This document shows, piece by piece, positions 12,098-23,125 of a DNA stretch of 64,000 bases. Location: positions 67,163 to 131,162 of the forward strand of contig MNCI01023332.1 in the NCBI GenBank assembly GCA_015680685.1, in the 5' to 3' direction. The DNA comes from Gnetum montanum. Taxonomy: Eukaryota > Streptophyta > Gnetopsida > Gnetales > Gnetaceae. Below the pieces are notes generated by a model. The model saw only the letters and a list, made by a program, of their open reading frames with translations, was not told where the DNA came from and made no database searches. The position numbers and the translations under genes were made by a program. Positions within the stretch are counted from its first letter, which is position 1, and the number at the start of each line of letters is the position of its first letter.

Positions 12098-13600
12098 CTA
12101 GCTACGGAAAAGATAATGCCTACATTTTTTAAGTGCAAAAACTAATGCCAAATAGTTACGCTCCACTTCGTTGTACCTTGTTTCATACATAAATAGAGCA
12201 TGAATAAGGGAATAGATAGGTGCTTCTGACCCATCGTTACTTTTCCGGCAAAGTAACGCAGCTATAGACACGTCTGAGTTAGCTAGATAAATGTAGAAAG
12301 GCTGATCCCTTTGTGGCAGGAAGACCATTGGTAAATGTTGCAGCTCTTATTTTAAATTGTCAAATGTGCACTAGCAGTCATCGGTCCATTCAAAATTGAC
12401 ACCCTTCTTTAGAAGATGTCGCATGGGGTGTAATTTATCTGTTAACTTTGAAATGAACCGTCTGATGAACTGAAGCCTACCCTGTAACCCACGTAGTTCC
12501 TTGAGATTTGTTGGTGGTGTTAAATCGATGATGGCTTTAACCTTGTCGAGGTCGACTTGGATGCCAGTCTCTGATACCACAAACCCCAACATGTGTCTGA
12601 TTTTGACTCCAAATACGCATTTCTTTGGGTTAAGCTGTAAGTCATGTTGGAGACATCATTCAAGGACTAACTTCAGGTCCTCTGAATGATCTTCTGACTT
12701 TATAGACTTGACAGCTATGTCATCTACATAGTCGTTCAATCTCCCTAAGAGGTAATCGCTAAAAGATGTATGTCATGGCTCGTTGATACGTTGCTTTGGC
12801 ATTTTTAACCTGAAAGGCATCATGGTGTAGCAGAAGGTTTCCCAGGGTGTCATGAATGTTATGGTCAATTAGTGCTCTGGGTTAATACAAATTTGATTAT
12901 AGCCTAAAAAGGCATCCATAAAGGATAGGAGCGCATGATCGGCTATTGTGTCGATCAGTTGGTCGATACTTGGTAATGGGAAGTTGTCCTTAATTGTAGC
13001 TCTGTTCAGATCCCGGAAATCTATGCAGATGCGTATGCCTCCCGTTTTCTTAGAGACAACTACAATGTTGGACACCCAATCTAAGCAATCAACCGCACAG
13101 ATGAAGCTAGCTTGATATAGCTTAGTGATTTCATCACACACTGCTAGCACGATTTCTGGCTTAATCTTTCGTGCCTTCTGTCTAATTGGCTTGATGCGTG
13201 GGTCTAATATTATGTTGTGTTGTATTAATCTCAAGTCTAAGCCCAGCATGTCTTCATATGACCATGCGAATACAGCAGCATTGTTTTGGAGCACTTGGGT
13301 TATGTCACTTTGCATCTGTTGGTCTAGAAGGGAACTAACCCTAAGAGTTTTATTTTTACCCTTGTGAGTAACCACAGGGACCTCGCTAAGAGGGTCCTCG
13401 GTTACATCATCAGGCTTCAGGTCAAGTGTTTGGGTCAAATGTTCTGGCCAGTCTGGGGATGTTTCCAAAGTTGCTATGGTTGCATCATAAAGGGAAGGGT
13501 CTGTTTCTATCAGCGTATGATTAATCTGCCTAATGATCTTCCCATGCGGCCCTGTTAAGGCTAAGGGTGCGAATAAAGTTACATCCATTTGTGAGTGATC
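12098..13600 (-). pseudogene. Element A reverse transcriptase and first RNase H, broken
   Basis: This copies the element RNA to DNA. The pol ATG is at 13588; a splice-acceptor-like TTTTGCAG ends at 13601. The first 248 codons are open to 12869 and contain the conserved GPHG near the start, KKTGGIRICIDFRDLN and LLSFMDAFLGYNQI. The polymerase box YVDD lies at 12719-12730 after a frame break. The connection segment (LRGLQGRLQFIRRF) and the RNase H start (PFYIYLANSDVSIA, then YNEVERNYLALVFALKK) follow to 12098. At least three frame breaks or stops separate these pieces. The order RT-RNaseH-aRNaseH-INT is that of Ty3/gypsy Tat. Confidence 0.87.
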
Positions 13601-14181
13601 CTGCAAAATCACCAAAAATGGTTGTTACATCATTTTTTCTCCAATATGCTAAATGATAAAATTTTGTTTTGTGTCAAAATTGCATGTTAGAGAAGTTTCC
13701 AGTTTAAGGTCTTAGTGAACCATTACAAATGTGCATAGCCTGTAAAAAGAAATGCTGAGCTAAGCGTGCCAGATGCTAGCATATGAAATAAGATGAAAAG
13801 TGCAACGTGGTGTATCTAGCGTATCGAAACGGTTGGATTTACATGTCGCACAAATGTAGTTAATGCGGCCGAATTACGAGGTGATAAGCATGACATTAGT
13901 TTAGGGTCATTTCAGACCATAACCCAAACGATATCTCCGACATTAATGCCTAGATCCTCATGTTTTATGTCATACTGACACACGCGTTTCGGGAAAGTTC
14001 AACATCAATCGGGCAGAAATAATCAGTTGGTTTTGAGCATTTTGTTTATACACCAGTGGTTCATACCCAAAATAGGTTACCGATATCGTGAATTTGGACT
14101 TGGTTATAGCGAGAAGAGAGCATGAGCAAGGCGTGAGCAAACAATTTTTTGAGGATTTTATTCAATTGCGACTTTGCAACA
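13601..14181. other. Intergenic spacer between divergent pol and antisense-gene starts in element A
   Basis: Pol starts leftward from 13600 and the antisense gene starts rightward at 14182, so the 0.58-kb spacer lies between two divergent 5' ends. It holds two single units of the TTTAAGG/TTTAGGG array motif (near 13705 and 13900). A weak TATA-like TTATAG lies at 14104-14109. No ORF of note. Confidence 0.5.
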
Positions 14182-17100
14182 ATGGCACCCAAGGTTAAAG
14201 GAAAGAACACTAAGTTGGCCAAGATTGATGAGATGCAGGAAAGGTTGCAGTAGATTTCACAAGCCAGAGTAGAAGCTTTGGATGTTACTCCGCTTAACCG
14301 GTAAGTTACTGTCCACCCTTTTATGCTATTGTCATGTTTGTTGTAGCATCGTTGTTTGTATATTTTGGGCTTATGTTGGTTGGGTGCTAATGTCTATTTG
14401 TACGCACTAAACTATTAGTATGAAGGTTTAGGCAATAAGGAATAATGTTGTACAGAGATAATGTATAGCGTGTAGATGTAATGTAATCAGAGTTTCTGTA
14501 ATAATGATATATTGCATCGGAGTAATGCATAGTATTTACTTTCATCGCCTTTGTCAGAGATGGACCTTGAGTTGTTACAAGGGTTTAGGCGATTTTGGCT
14601 ATGTGCCTCCGGTATACGCTATAATTTTCTAGGAATTCTGCGAGCCCTAGTGTGGCGTAACAAATATTCATGTCTAGATTTTGTCTAATAGTAGTACATT
14701 TGTATCCTACAGTATTATGCTAAAGCCTGTCCTAATCATTTTGGACATTGTGGGCGTTCTGTGCTGCGTTCATGTCCCCGCGACCAATGTTCCTCCTCCT
14801 CATGCTCGTCTAAAGGAGGAGGCGGTATGGTTCCAAAGAGGCGTGCAGGATTTTTTACAATTTTTGCTTTGCAATTACAGCGTAATCATCTGGTCGCATC
14901 TACCAGGCAATGAAGATGGTACTATTTTAGAAATGTTATTGGTCGGGTCGATGCAAAGCATCTTAGCGTTTCTATCAGACGGCGCGATTGAAACTATGTG
15001 GGTGCAAGATCACGAACAGAATGTTAGGGGTTTAAGGTATTTAAACTAGATCTAGGAAATGCCCAGGTTTAACTGTTATCACACCTATAACACTATGTTC
15101 GTGGCCCTTTATCCCACAACTTATTTCCAGAATCCACCTGGTACCGTGCATTACCCAGGTGGGTAAGTTTCGCTTCATTTCGCAGTATTATAATGCTAAC
15201 TACTGTTTAGATGCATATTGAGTGTAAAAAGTTGTTTGTGTTTCTAGCATAGGTTTTTTATCAATGAAAGCAGTCTTATGGGCAATAATGATACATTGTC
15301 ATTGGCCGAGAGTGCTATAAGGGAGTTTACCTCTATCAGCAACATGCGGGTTGCCGTCATGGGACATCTGGCGTTCGAGATCCTAGAATACCCTCCGTTA
15401 TGCCGACTTCTTTTCTAGGTGCAAGAAACTCGGATGGCTAGATAGGAAGTGGACTTTAGACCCTCCCCTTACCATTGCAGATGTTCAAAGGAAAATCCCT
15501 CTGTTTCCTTTACCTTTCGGGCCTGGTAAGCTTTGTGGTAATGATGAATTGGATCAATGTTTGTCAATGTGTGATGATGATGTAAAATCATCTTGGTTCA
15601 ACTATGGTTTCGTGTTACTAGTCAGGAAATCGCGGGAAATTACGATCATGGCTTCCGGTCTCGAAGCCAGCAGTCTCTTCTTCCATTATGGTGACATAAA
15701 GGAGGCACAACGTTGGCTCAGCCACAGAGCAGCCCCAATTGTAGTAACCAATAACATTCGTGAAGATGGAATGATGGACCTTTTCTTGGCCATAACCCCT
15801 GACGCTACTGCTGGTGAAATGTTGACCGTAGTCAACTCCTTTAGCGAGTGAACCAAGCATCTCTGCATACGTGTACGTAATGTATGCGTAAATTTTGACA
15901 TTGATGCTTAGCTGTTCACTGATCTCTTTGGGGTTCCCTCTAACAGTTTTCCTATAGATGAAAAGTCGAAGAGGAGCTCCAAACTTCAGAAAGAGATCGA
16001 GGAGTGGCTGGGGGTTTAGAAAGAAACCAAGGCGATCCCTGGCTATAGGATTGTGTTGGAGGTGGCCCATACCGTTTACCCCCTTTTTCGGGCCCAGGCC
16101 TTCCCCAAGACACTCTCGCAAGGGAGATTCCTCACCATCGAGCAGGCCCGAATTATGCAAGAGGTCTTAGAGAAGGGAACACGCTTCAATTGGGCAAGCT
16201 ATTTTGCTGAAGGCTTGCACGTTGAGATGGTCAGGCTTCACCAGAGGCTTGAAAACCATTTCAACGTGCATTTTACCTTCTTCATAGCTTGCTTCCAGTG
16301 TTTTGCTGAATTTCTAGTGGTCCAGAGGAATGGGGTCTGGGTGCAACAAGATCGCACCCAAATTTCCAAACCATGGATCTCCCATATTTTCAACACTATC
16401 CGATCACAAGACCCTCCTGAGGGGATCGGGGAGTCATTGTCCGTAATGACTAGGAGTATGGCTACACCTCAAACATGGGGCCAAGATAGTGTGGGTGGAG
16501 CACCCCCATCTTATAGCAGCAATGTGTTGAGGGGGAAGCACCTGGCTGCTGAGATAGTGGATTCATCAGTGCCACAGAAAAGACCTCGTTTAAACGAGGG
16601 ATCTACTGAGCCAGTGGGTGGTTTCAAGAAAAAGATGCAAATCAGGTTCCAGCGGAGTATTCTTCCAGGCGGTAAGTGTCCAAATGTGTTAGCCATTATG
16701 ATTTGTGTAGAGACTATAGCGTAACATTTGTTGAACAAAAGTGAAATCTTATGTTAACTAGTCATGTTGTATAACAGCGAGGGAAAAGGTTGTAGACTGA
16801 TGGACCCCTGAAATAAGGGCTATGGTCTTATGGCATGGAGAAGGAACCTTAGTCTCAGAAGAAGAGGCCCTAGTTAATAAGGCGAGGAGTGCACAACCTC
16901 TTGCACGTGAAGAGGAAATAGCTATGGAGGATGCTAAAGTCCTTTTGGCTGGAATTAACCAAGACAAGTGGTTTGTTGCTTGATGTAGTGGTAGACCCAA
17001 GAAAACTTCTACAGGTTGTACTGATTATCGTAATGTCTCAATCATACCTTTTATTCTACGTAACAGGTGACTAGAGCATGCCCTTGACAGCAGTGGTGAC

Positions 17101-18397
17101 TCAATCCTGGGGCGAATTTCTTGATAAATTTGCCTTTATGGAAGGCGTCGTTTAAGATATGATCGGTCGCTTAGAGCGAATCGATCCTAAAGTTGGTATG
17201 CTACAATCATTACGCAGAGGTTATTTTTACTATGACATTATGCTACTTTATGCCTAACTATTATTTTCATGTTATTAGGAGCTCGCCTCAGGTGGGACCC
17301 ATCAGAGCCTATCGATTTAGACACCACCGAGCCCTCACCAGAAGTGATTTTCGTGCCATACAAAATTTACGATGAGATACATAAATGTCATTTACACTCA
17401 ACTCGCTCCTTATGGTAGTGTCAAAGTGTAAACGAGGACCTCTGGAAGAGGTTGCACAGGTCGGAGAAGGAGAGAGTGGCTCTACACAATGAGGTCAGGG
17501 ATCTAAGGTCACGGAATCAATTCCTGCAAGCCCAGGAGATGGGAAGTGAGGACTGGAGGACAGTTATCATTGACTACACCCGTTATTGGGCTGTCATCAG
17601 GAACAGTGTCCAAACTAGTCGTGAACTGGTTGAACAGCGTATGCAAATGGACCTCCTTGCTCAGAAGAACCAGGATTGGAAGGACTTTAGCGCTAGTATT
17701 CAAGAGTGGGGGCAGACACAAAAAGATCACAAACAGGTCTACAAACGAGAAAGCATTGCCTACCGTTAACATTATAGGGACTCTACCGTTGAGGCTCAAT
17801 CCCTTCGGCTGTTTCTCGACATTTTAGGCACTTCCAAGGCATTTGAAAAGTTCCAAGAGAAAGTGACGATGAGTGCCTCTCCGAAAAGGAAAGTGACTCT
17901 TCCTGGAGGTGAGACCACCATCCCTTCTTTCTTCCCTGAACCACCCCAATGGACTCCCATGGAGAAGGGGAAGGTCAAGGCTGGAACTAATCTAGGGGAC
18001 AGGGTTTGGTCTGAGCTCATCGAGGATGAAATCATGTGATGTCTGTGGATTGGCTTAGAACAAGTCCCCTTTGCTGCTGATGCAAGACGATCACAGGTAA
18101 GCTGTAGCATTATTACGTTTTTGTTATACCTAGTTTTGACAATGATGTTAATCTATGTACCATGTCTAATCACAGGAATGACCTGAGGAAATTCCTTGAC
18201 AGGATGAAGCTAACGAAGGTGGTGGTCCTCATGAAGAGGGTTTGCAGGAAATAGAGCATGCTGAAGGGTCTCACGAAGAGGATCGTCCTTATGAAGGGGT
18301 TCCTCGTGCAAAGGGTGGCCTCTATGAGGATGACCTCCTCAGAGTAGAAGTTGAACTAAGGGATACAGGAGATAGTGGTAGTAAGGGAGATGCATAA
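14182..18397 (+). pseudogene. Element A antisense gene: eight exons, FCP1/HAD phosphatase-like plus conserved unknown domain and coiled coil
   Basis: Exons by GT-AG and cross-copy alignment: 14182-14300, 14713-15162, 15253-15525, 15626-16671, 16778 to about 16970, 17067-17195, 17279-18096, 18176-18397; about 3.25 kb, near 1080 codons. Exon 1 starts MAPKVKGKNTK, basic and possibly nuclear-targeting. Exon 2 resembles the FCP1/NIF branch of HAD phosphatases: LIILDIVGVLC, then DFLQFLLCNYSVIIWSHLP, MWVQDHEQ and FQNPPGTVH. The usual DxDG and DDS residues are changed, so it is probably catalytically dead. Exon 4 has LFGVPSN, EIEEWLG and FAEFLVVQRNGVWVQQDR, conserved in B and C and unknown to me. Exon 7 is coiled coil; exon 8 is Glu/Gly-rich. 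There are stops in exons 1 to 8 but little frameshifting, and exon 4 stays in one frame. The end of exon 5 is uncertain. It opposes gag-pol. Confidence 0.8.
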
Positions 18398-18589
18398 TGA
18401 ATTAGCCTCAGGTTTTATTGTGGTGTAACGAGAAAAGAGACTATATTTCTTTCTTTTAACATATTTGAGACAGATTTCGGTATTAATGTTAATGTTCTTT
18501 TTGTTGTTTTCTCTTTATGTAACATGTATCATAGGTTTTAACGTTATGATAAATTGTGATTAGTTTTAAAAGTGTGGCATCAAAGTGGC

Positions 18590-18960
18590 TACCAGTTTGA
18601 AGCCATTTCGGGCTGTTAAATTGTCTAAATGTAAAGCATAAATGACATTGCTAGTTTAAGGCCATTTCGAGCCCTCTATTTTTTTTAGTTTAAGGTATGA
18701 AGAATAAGCGTAAATTGGATTCTAATATAAAGCGTGAATGAAATTTGCGTTCCAAGTGTAAATGGAATTTAGATACAAAGAGTAAATGGAATTGCTAGTT
18801 TAAGGCCATTTCAGGCCGTAGCTGATTCAAATGCCACGTGTAAATGAAGTCGCTAGTTTAGGGCCATTTTGGGCCTTGGCGTAATTCAGATGCAAAGTGC
18901 AGATAAGGTTGCTAGTTTAAGGCCATTTCAGGCCTTAGCATAGTAGGAGTAAAGAAGATA
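18590..18960 (-). repeat. Array at the protease/antisense-gene border of element A
   Basis: Five or so units spaced about 60-80 bp with the + strand core CTAGTTTAAGGCCATTTC followed by AGGCC or a variant. It lies between the end of the antisense gene and the end of protease, as in B and C. Confidence 0.8.
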
Positions 18961-19104
18961 GAAACGTAAAGCTAAACACAAAGATAAATAAGAGCGTAAT
19001 GAAACTAGCTTGTGGGAAATGTAAGTACATGCATAAACATAGGAAGTATAGACGATGAGCGTAAATAGAATGGATGATGAGACCGTATTAGTTAGACAAC
19101 ATTG

Positions 19105-19990
19105 CTAACTCCGTAACTGTTTCTTAATTGTTTTGATTTTCAACGACACATAAGGACAGGGAGACTTATGGCCCTTCCCCTTCACACCGTAATCTTCCTC
19201 TGGGAATGGTAGTTCAGCCCAAGTCAGGCTGTCATCAGCCATTGTTTCAGCTCGCTCGAGTACTTGGACAAGGGATGGATTCTCAAGCATTTCGATCTCC
19301 GACCCTTGTTCTGTCTCTATGTTATTAATGACTTGAGGGGTTATTTCATCACCACGGATAACCACTTCTCCTCTTGCGTAAGGCAAATGGATTTCCTGAT
19401 GAATGGGTGATGAAACTGCTCTCAGTTTGGTTAACCAAGACCTCACAAGAATCAAATTAAATCCAGGCATTTCCTTGACCATGATAAACATAGCGTCCGT
19501 GGGGAACTGGTCCCCTGCCACAAAGTTGATATGGACAATCCCTTTAACCTGCACCCATGTCCCTTTGAATGACTTTAGGCATGACATTGTTGTAGGATTG
19601 ATCTGATCGATCAAGCCTAATTTATCCACTATGGGATAAGGGATGACATTAGTGGTCGCCCTGTCATCTACATGTACTCTCCGGATTCAGTGCTGGCCAA
19701 CCCAGATGGTGATGAACATGGGTGTTGTTGTCACCTGACCCTCGAGATTTTCCTTAATGGATTCATCATGAAAGGTCAACAAGGTGGGATCTGGTTTTTT
19801 AGTAGCAGGGGAAAGCATGATGGAGTGAATTGCTTCTTCATCTACCGATAGGCTTTCGTCCACAAGTATGGATGTTAGCATGCGAACCATGTTCTCATGA
19901 TGTGTTTGCGATGTCATGAGCAAGTCATAAAGGCTCGATGTTGTATTTTCTATTTCAAATCCTGTTTGACTTGTGCCAGGGCATCAAAGA
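19105..19990 (-). pseudogene. Element A aspartic protease
   Basis: Protease region of gag-pro, ending at the stop 19105-19107. The active-site motif, DDGA in B and C, is DDRA here (19658-19669), a Gly to Arg change that should kill activity. The downstream frame is open for 174 codons and shows FNLILVRSWLTKL and IHQEIHLPYARGEV, then an acidic tail with WAELPFPEEDYG. A stop between the two halves near 19680 and others further upstream break the frame. It is followed by the boundary array and then the antisense gene. Confidence 0.82.
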
Positions 19991-20014
19991 GATCTTGCCC
20001 ATGATCAGATTTTT

Positions 20015-20101
20015 GTTCACCCTTTTCCTCTTCCATTCTCCCTAAGAGGCGAATTTCNGTTCACCCTTTTCCTCTTCCATTCTCCCTAAGAGGCGAATTT
20101 C
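20015..20101. repeat. Exact 43-bp duplication around a single N
   Basis: Bases 20015-20057 are repeated exactly at 20059-20101 with one N (20058) between. This looks like a gap-joining artefact in the assembly within the gag-pro linker of element A rather than a biological duplication. Confidence 0.85.
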
Positions 20102-20159
20102 ATGGGGAGGAGTGACATTTGGCCAAGGGTTACGCTTCCTTTAACCTAGGGGAGATAAT

Positions 20160-22879
20160 TGTTTTCATGTAACCTCTTTGTTTTTGACAAGTGGGGCGAA
20201 AGGTGCAGAAGCGAGGGGTTGAGGTTTGGGTAACCCCAGCGTAAGAGGACCCTTGGCTGCATCAACAGTAACAATAGGTGGGTTTGACCTAGAAGATTGT
20301 CCCTGTGTAGGAGGGACAGTTGGTAGTTTTGGTACCCTGATGACTAAGGGTGCCTTGGGTGTAGGCACGGGCTGGACCGTGACTTTAATGATTGCAGGCT
20401 ATTGGGAAGCATTCTGAGATGAAGTTTGAAGGATGAAAGGGTGCCTTGGAGTGCCACTCATTGATGCTGATGGACCCGTTGTTTGGGTTGAGTGAGGTTG
20501 CATTCGCAACACAAAAGGCCGCCTCGGCTATGCCTGATCATTGCCCTCTATTCCTATCATGTTGATTATGTACCCTGCATTGTTTGCATTCAACGGATCT
20601 TGGTACACATGCATGGCCTGGTTTTCTAGGCATGTCGAGCTACTACTATCTAAAATTAAGTCACCTTGATCTATCAGACGTTGGATGTCATCCTTCAATG
20701 CCCAACAGTAGTCTGTGTCATGGCCGCATAGTTGGTGGTAGTCGCAGAATCGGTCTAGCTTAAAGTTCTTAGGCATAGGAAATTCATTAGGTTGGGCCAA
20801 GGAGGGATTCTTGAGTAGCTCGTAGTGGTGCCTATGGCGTTTCAAAGCCTCCTCGGATACTGCCTTATGTCAGATGTGGCCAGTTCCCAATAATTGCTTC
20901 AGAAGTTTTGAAGGCTTCATAGGTAGAGTTGCGTAACTTGAGTGATCTTTACGCTCAAATGTTGGTCTTGGTTGTGGAGATGCTTCAAGGGTAGAAGAAG
21001 CTTCTTGATTGGTGTCATTCGAGCTAGTTGTTGACTCGACTGGCTCCATAGTAGTTTTCTTGCCGTTGTTGTTCTTTTTCTTGGCCCCTTCAGCAACCGC
21101 TGCGACTGTAGTCATCGTGGCTTTACCTTTGTCCTTACCCTTGCTGTGGGAATTTTTGTAGGCCACATATGCCAAATCTTTACTAGCCTCCGCTACATCT
21201 TGGATGCTCTTAGTCTGAGCAAAGGATATGCTGAGGAAACGGGGAGCAAGGTAATATAGCTTAGACTTAATAAAGTCGTTGACCACTCCCTTGAAGATTG
21301 CCAAGAGATGGACCTCCGCGATGGGTTCATGGATTTTGTTCAAGGTGGCGCTCCACCGCTGTATGAACTTTTGGACTGACTCGAGCGGGTCTTGCTTAAC
21401 TTCCATAAGCTGGTCCAGTGTGACCTCTGGCTTCAAGTTGTATTTGAAGCGAGTCACAAACTAGGTTAGCAGCTCTTCCAAAGTTGAAATGGAAGCGCGC
21501 GGAAGTGCTTGATACCAATCCAAAGCTTTACCCATTAAGGACATAGCAAAGACACAGACTATGGTATGCAGCCATTGTTGTAGCAATAAGGACTTTGACC
21601 TGAAAGTGACGAGGTGGGCATTGGGATCACCTTCCCCATTGTATTTCATGAAATGAGGAAGGGGCATCCCAGATGGCAACGACAGGACTAGGATTGCTGG
21701 ACTGATAGGATCGTCATGGTAGAAATCCATGACTTGTACCACGTCGAAACCAGCAGCCTTGAGGCGCTTGACTTCCTCTGTAAGGATCTAAATGAGCTAG
21801 AAGGCTTGATCTAGACCAGTAGGTGATGAGGTCGTTTGTGGAGCAGAAGGGGGAACCACACTGGGTGGCAGCATAGAGGCAACAGCTTGGCCAACGGTTG
21901 GTGCTATCGAAATAGTCCCTACAGGTAGTGTTGCCTATGGCGTCCACCATCCGGTGGCTGGTGCAAATGGCGCTACTGTTATTGGTTGTGCTATTGGGTA
22001 CGCTGTTTGTGTAGCCGGGGGCATGAACAGCGATCCCATAGCTGGGTTAAGCATTTGTGGAACTTGACTTTGATGGTGGGGATAGTGATGCATTTGCATA
22101 GGATGGGCAATAAGGGACATGTTGGGGGCCCACCATGCGGTGGCAATAGGCTCTATCGTATGTGTCGGGAGGAAAGTTGGTGTTATAGATTGTTGGGTCA
22201 TAGGTGCCGCATGTACATGCGATGACACAGGCATAGGCACATGGTGAGGTGGGTTAGGTAATTGTGCCTGCTGAGGAATGATCTATGATGGACCTTCACC
22301 CGACAGTGTAGTCGAGGAGAGAAAGTGTAGATTTGGTGAATGCGGGATTCAATCAGTATTGGACAATGTCAGAGGCGCGGTAACCATAAACAATGGATTT
22401 ATGCGGGATGTCATGGAATGTGGGGCCATGGTGAAATTAGCATGAATACCTCCTTCAGATTGAGATTCTAGATTGTCTTGCCTGTCGTGAAGCGCTTCAT
22501 TACAGAATGAGGCTTCTAGCTATTCTGGCGATGCCTTCGCCATCAACATTTGATCTATGATCCACTTTTGTTGATCTGTCAGGGGGATGAAAGTACTAAG
22601 CGTGGGAATGAGTTCCTTCCTGTTACAATACATGAACTCGTACTCTCATTTTTTCTCGACTTCTTATGGATACATAGGAAGATTTTCCGCTAGCTTAGCG
22701 CAGAGAAAATTGTAGTGTTCCCTGCGCTGAGCTTGTCCCTCAGGCTCCTTGTTTTGTAACCTGAGGAAGAGGCGTGGTTGCACTAGACTAGTTGGTTGTT
22801 CAACCACAGGAGGTGTAACTTGCAGAGTCCAAGGGTTTTCGAGATTGACAGTGTCAATGGCTATGGTTGATGTAACCAT
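20160..22879 (-). pseudogene. Element A gag, near-continuous frame with stops
   Basis: The best start is the Met at 22879 (MVTSTIAIDTVNLENPW), about 250 bp after the 5' LTR. A long Pro/Gln/His-rich N-terminal half (22240-21935) leads to the capsid region with LPHFMKYNGEGDPNAHL and KALDWYQALP (21742-21461) and FIQRWSATLNKIHEPI. A Lys-rich linker follows, then the zinc knuckle CDYHQLCGHDTDYC (about 20710-20755) and a Pro-rich tail. Isolated stops interrupt the frame, including a TAG at 21797-21799 that B also has at 28-30. This is the best preserved gag in the window. Confidence 0.86.
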
Positions 22880-23102
22880 TTTCGAAATAATGATGATAAA
22901 AGGTGAAAATCGGGACAACAGATGTGCTCTAAGATAATAATCAGGGCTTTTTATCTCGTAGGATTCCAAAGGAATCGTCGAAGTGACCAATCTGCACCAC
23001 ACAATTTTGTAAACAACCTTGGAGGTATTACGTTGACGTTGATTGACAATGGGTACAGACAACTTACAAGACTACTCGTAAAATGTGGATCGGCTATGAA
23101 GG

Positions 23103-23119
23103 CCCTCCTTCTAGCACTA
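23103..23119 (-). other. Primer binding site of element A
   Basis: On the - strand TAGTGCTAGAAGGAGGG starts six bases after the 5' LTR. Element C has TGGCACTAGAAGGAGGG at the same six-base spacing. The C form ends in TGG, complement of tRNA CCA, so this is the tRNA primer site; A's copy has mutated. I cannot name the tRNA. Confidence 0.75.
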
Positions 23120-23125
23120 GAAAAC

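Noticed and set aside
19403-22225. Several + strand ORFs opposite gag-pro of A
   Set aside because: Shadows of the gag-pro frame on the - strand; no conservation in B or C.
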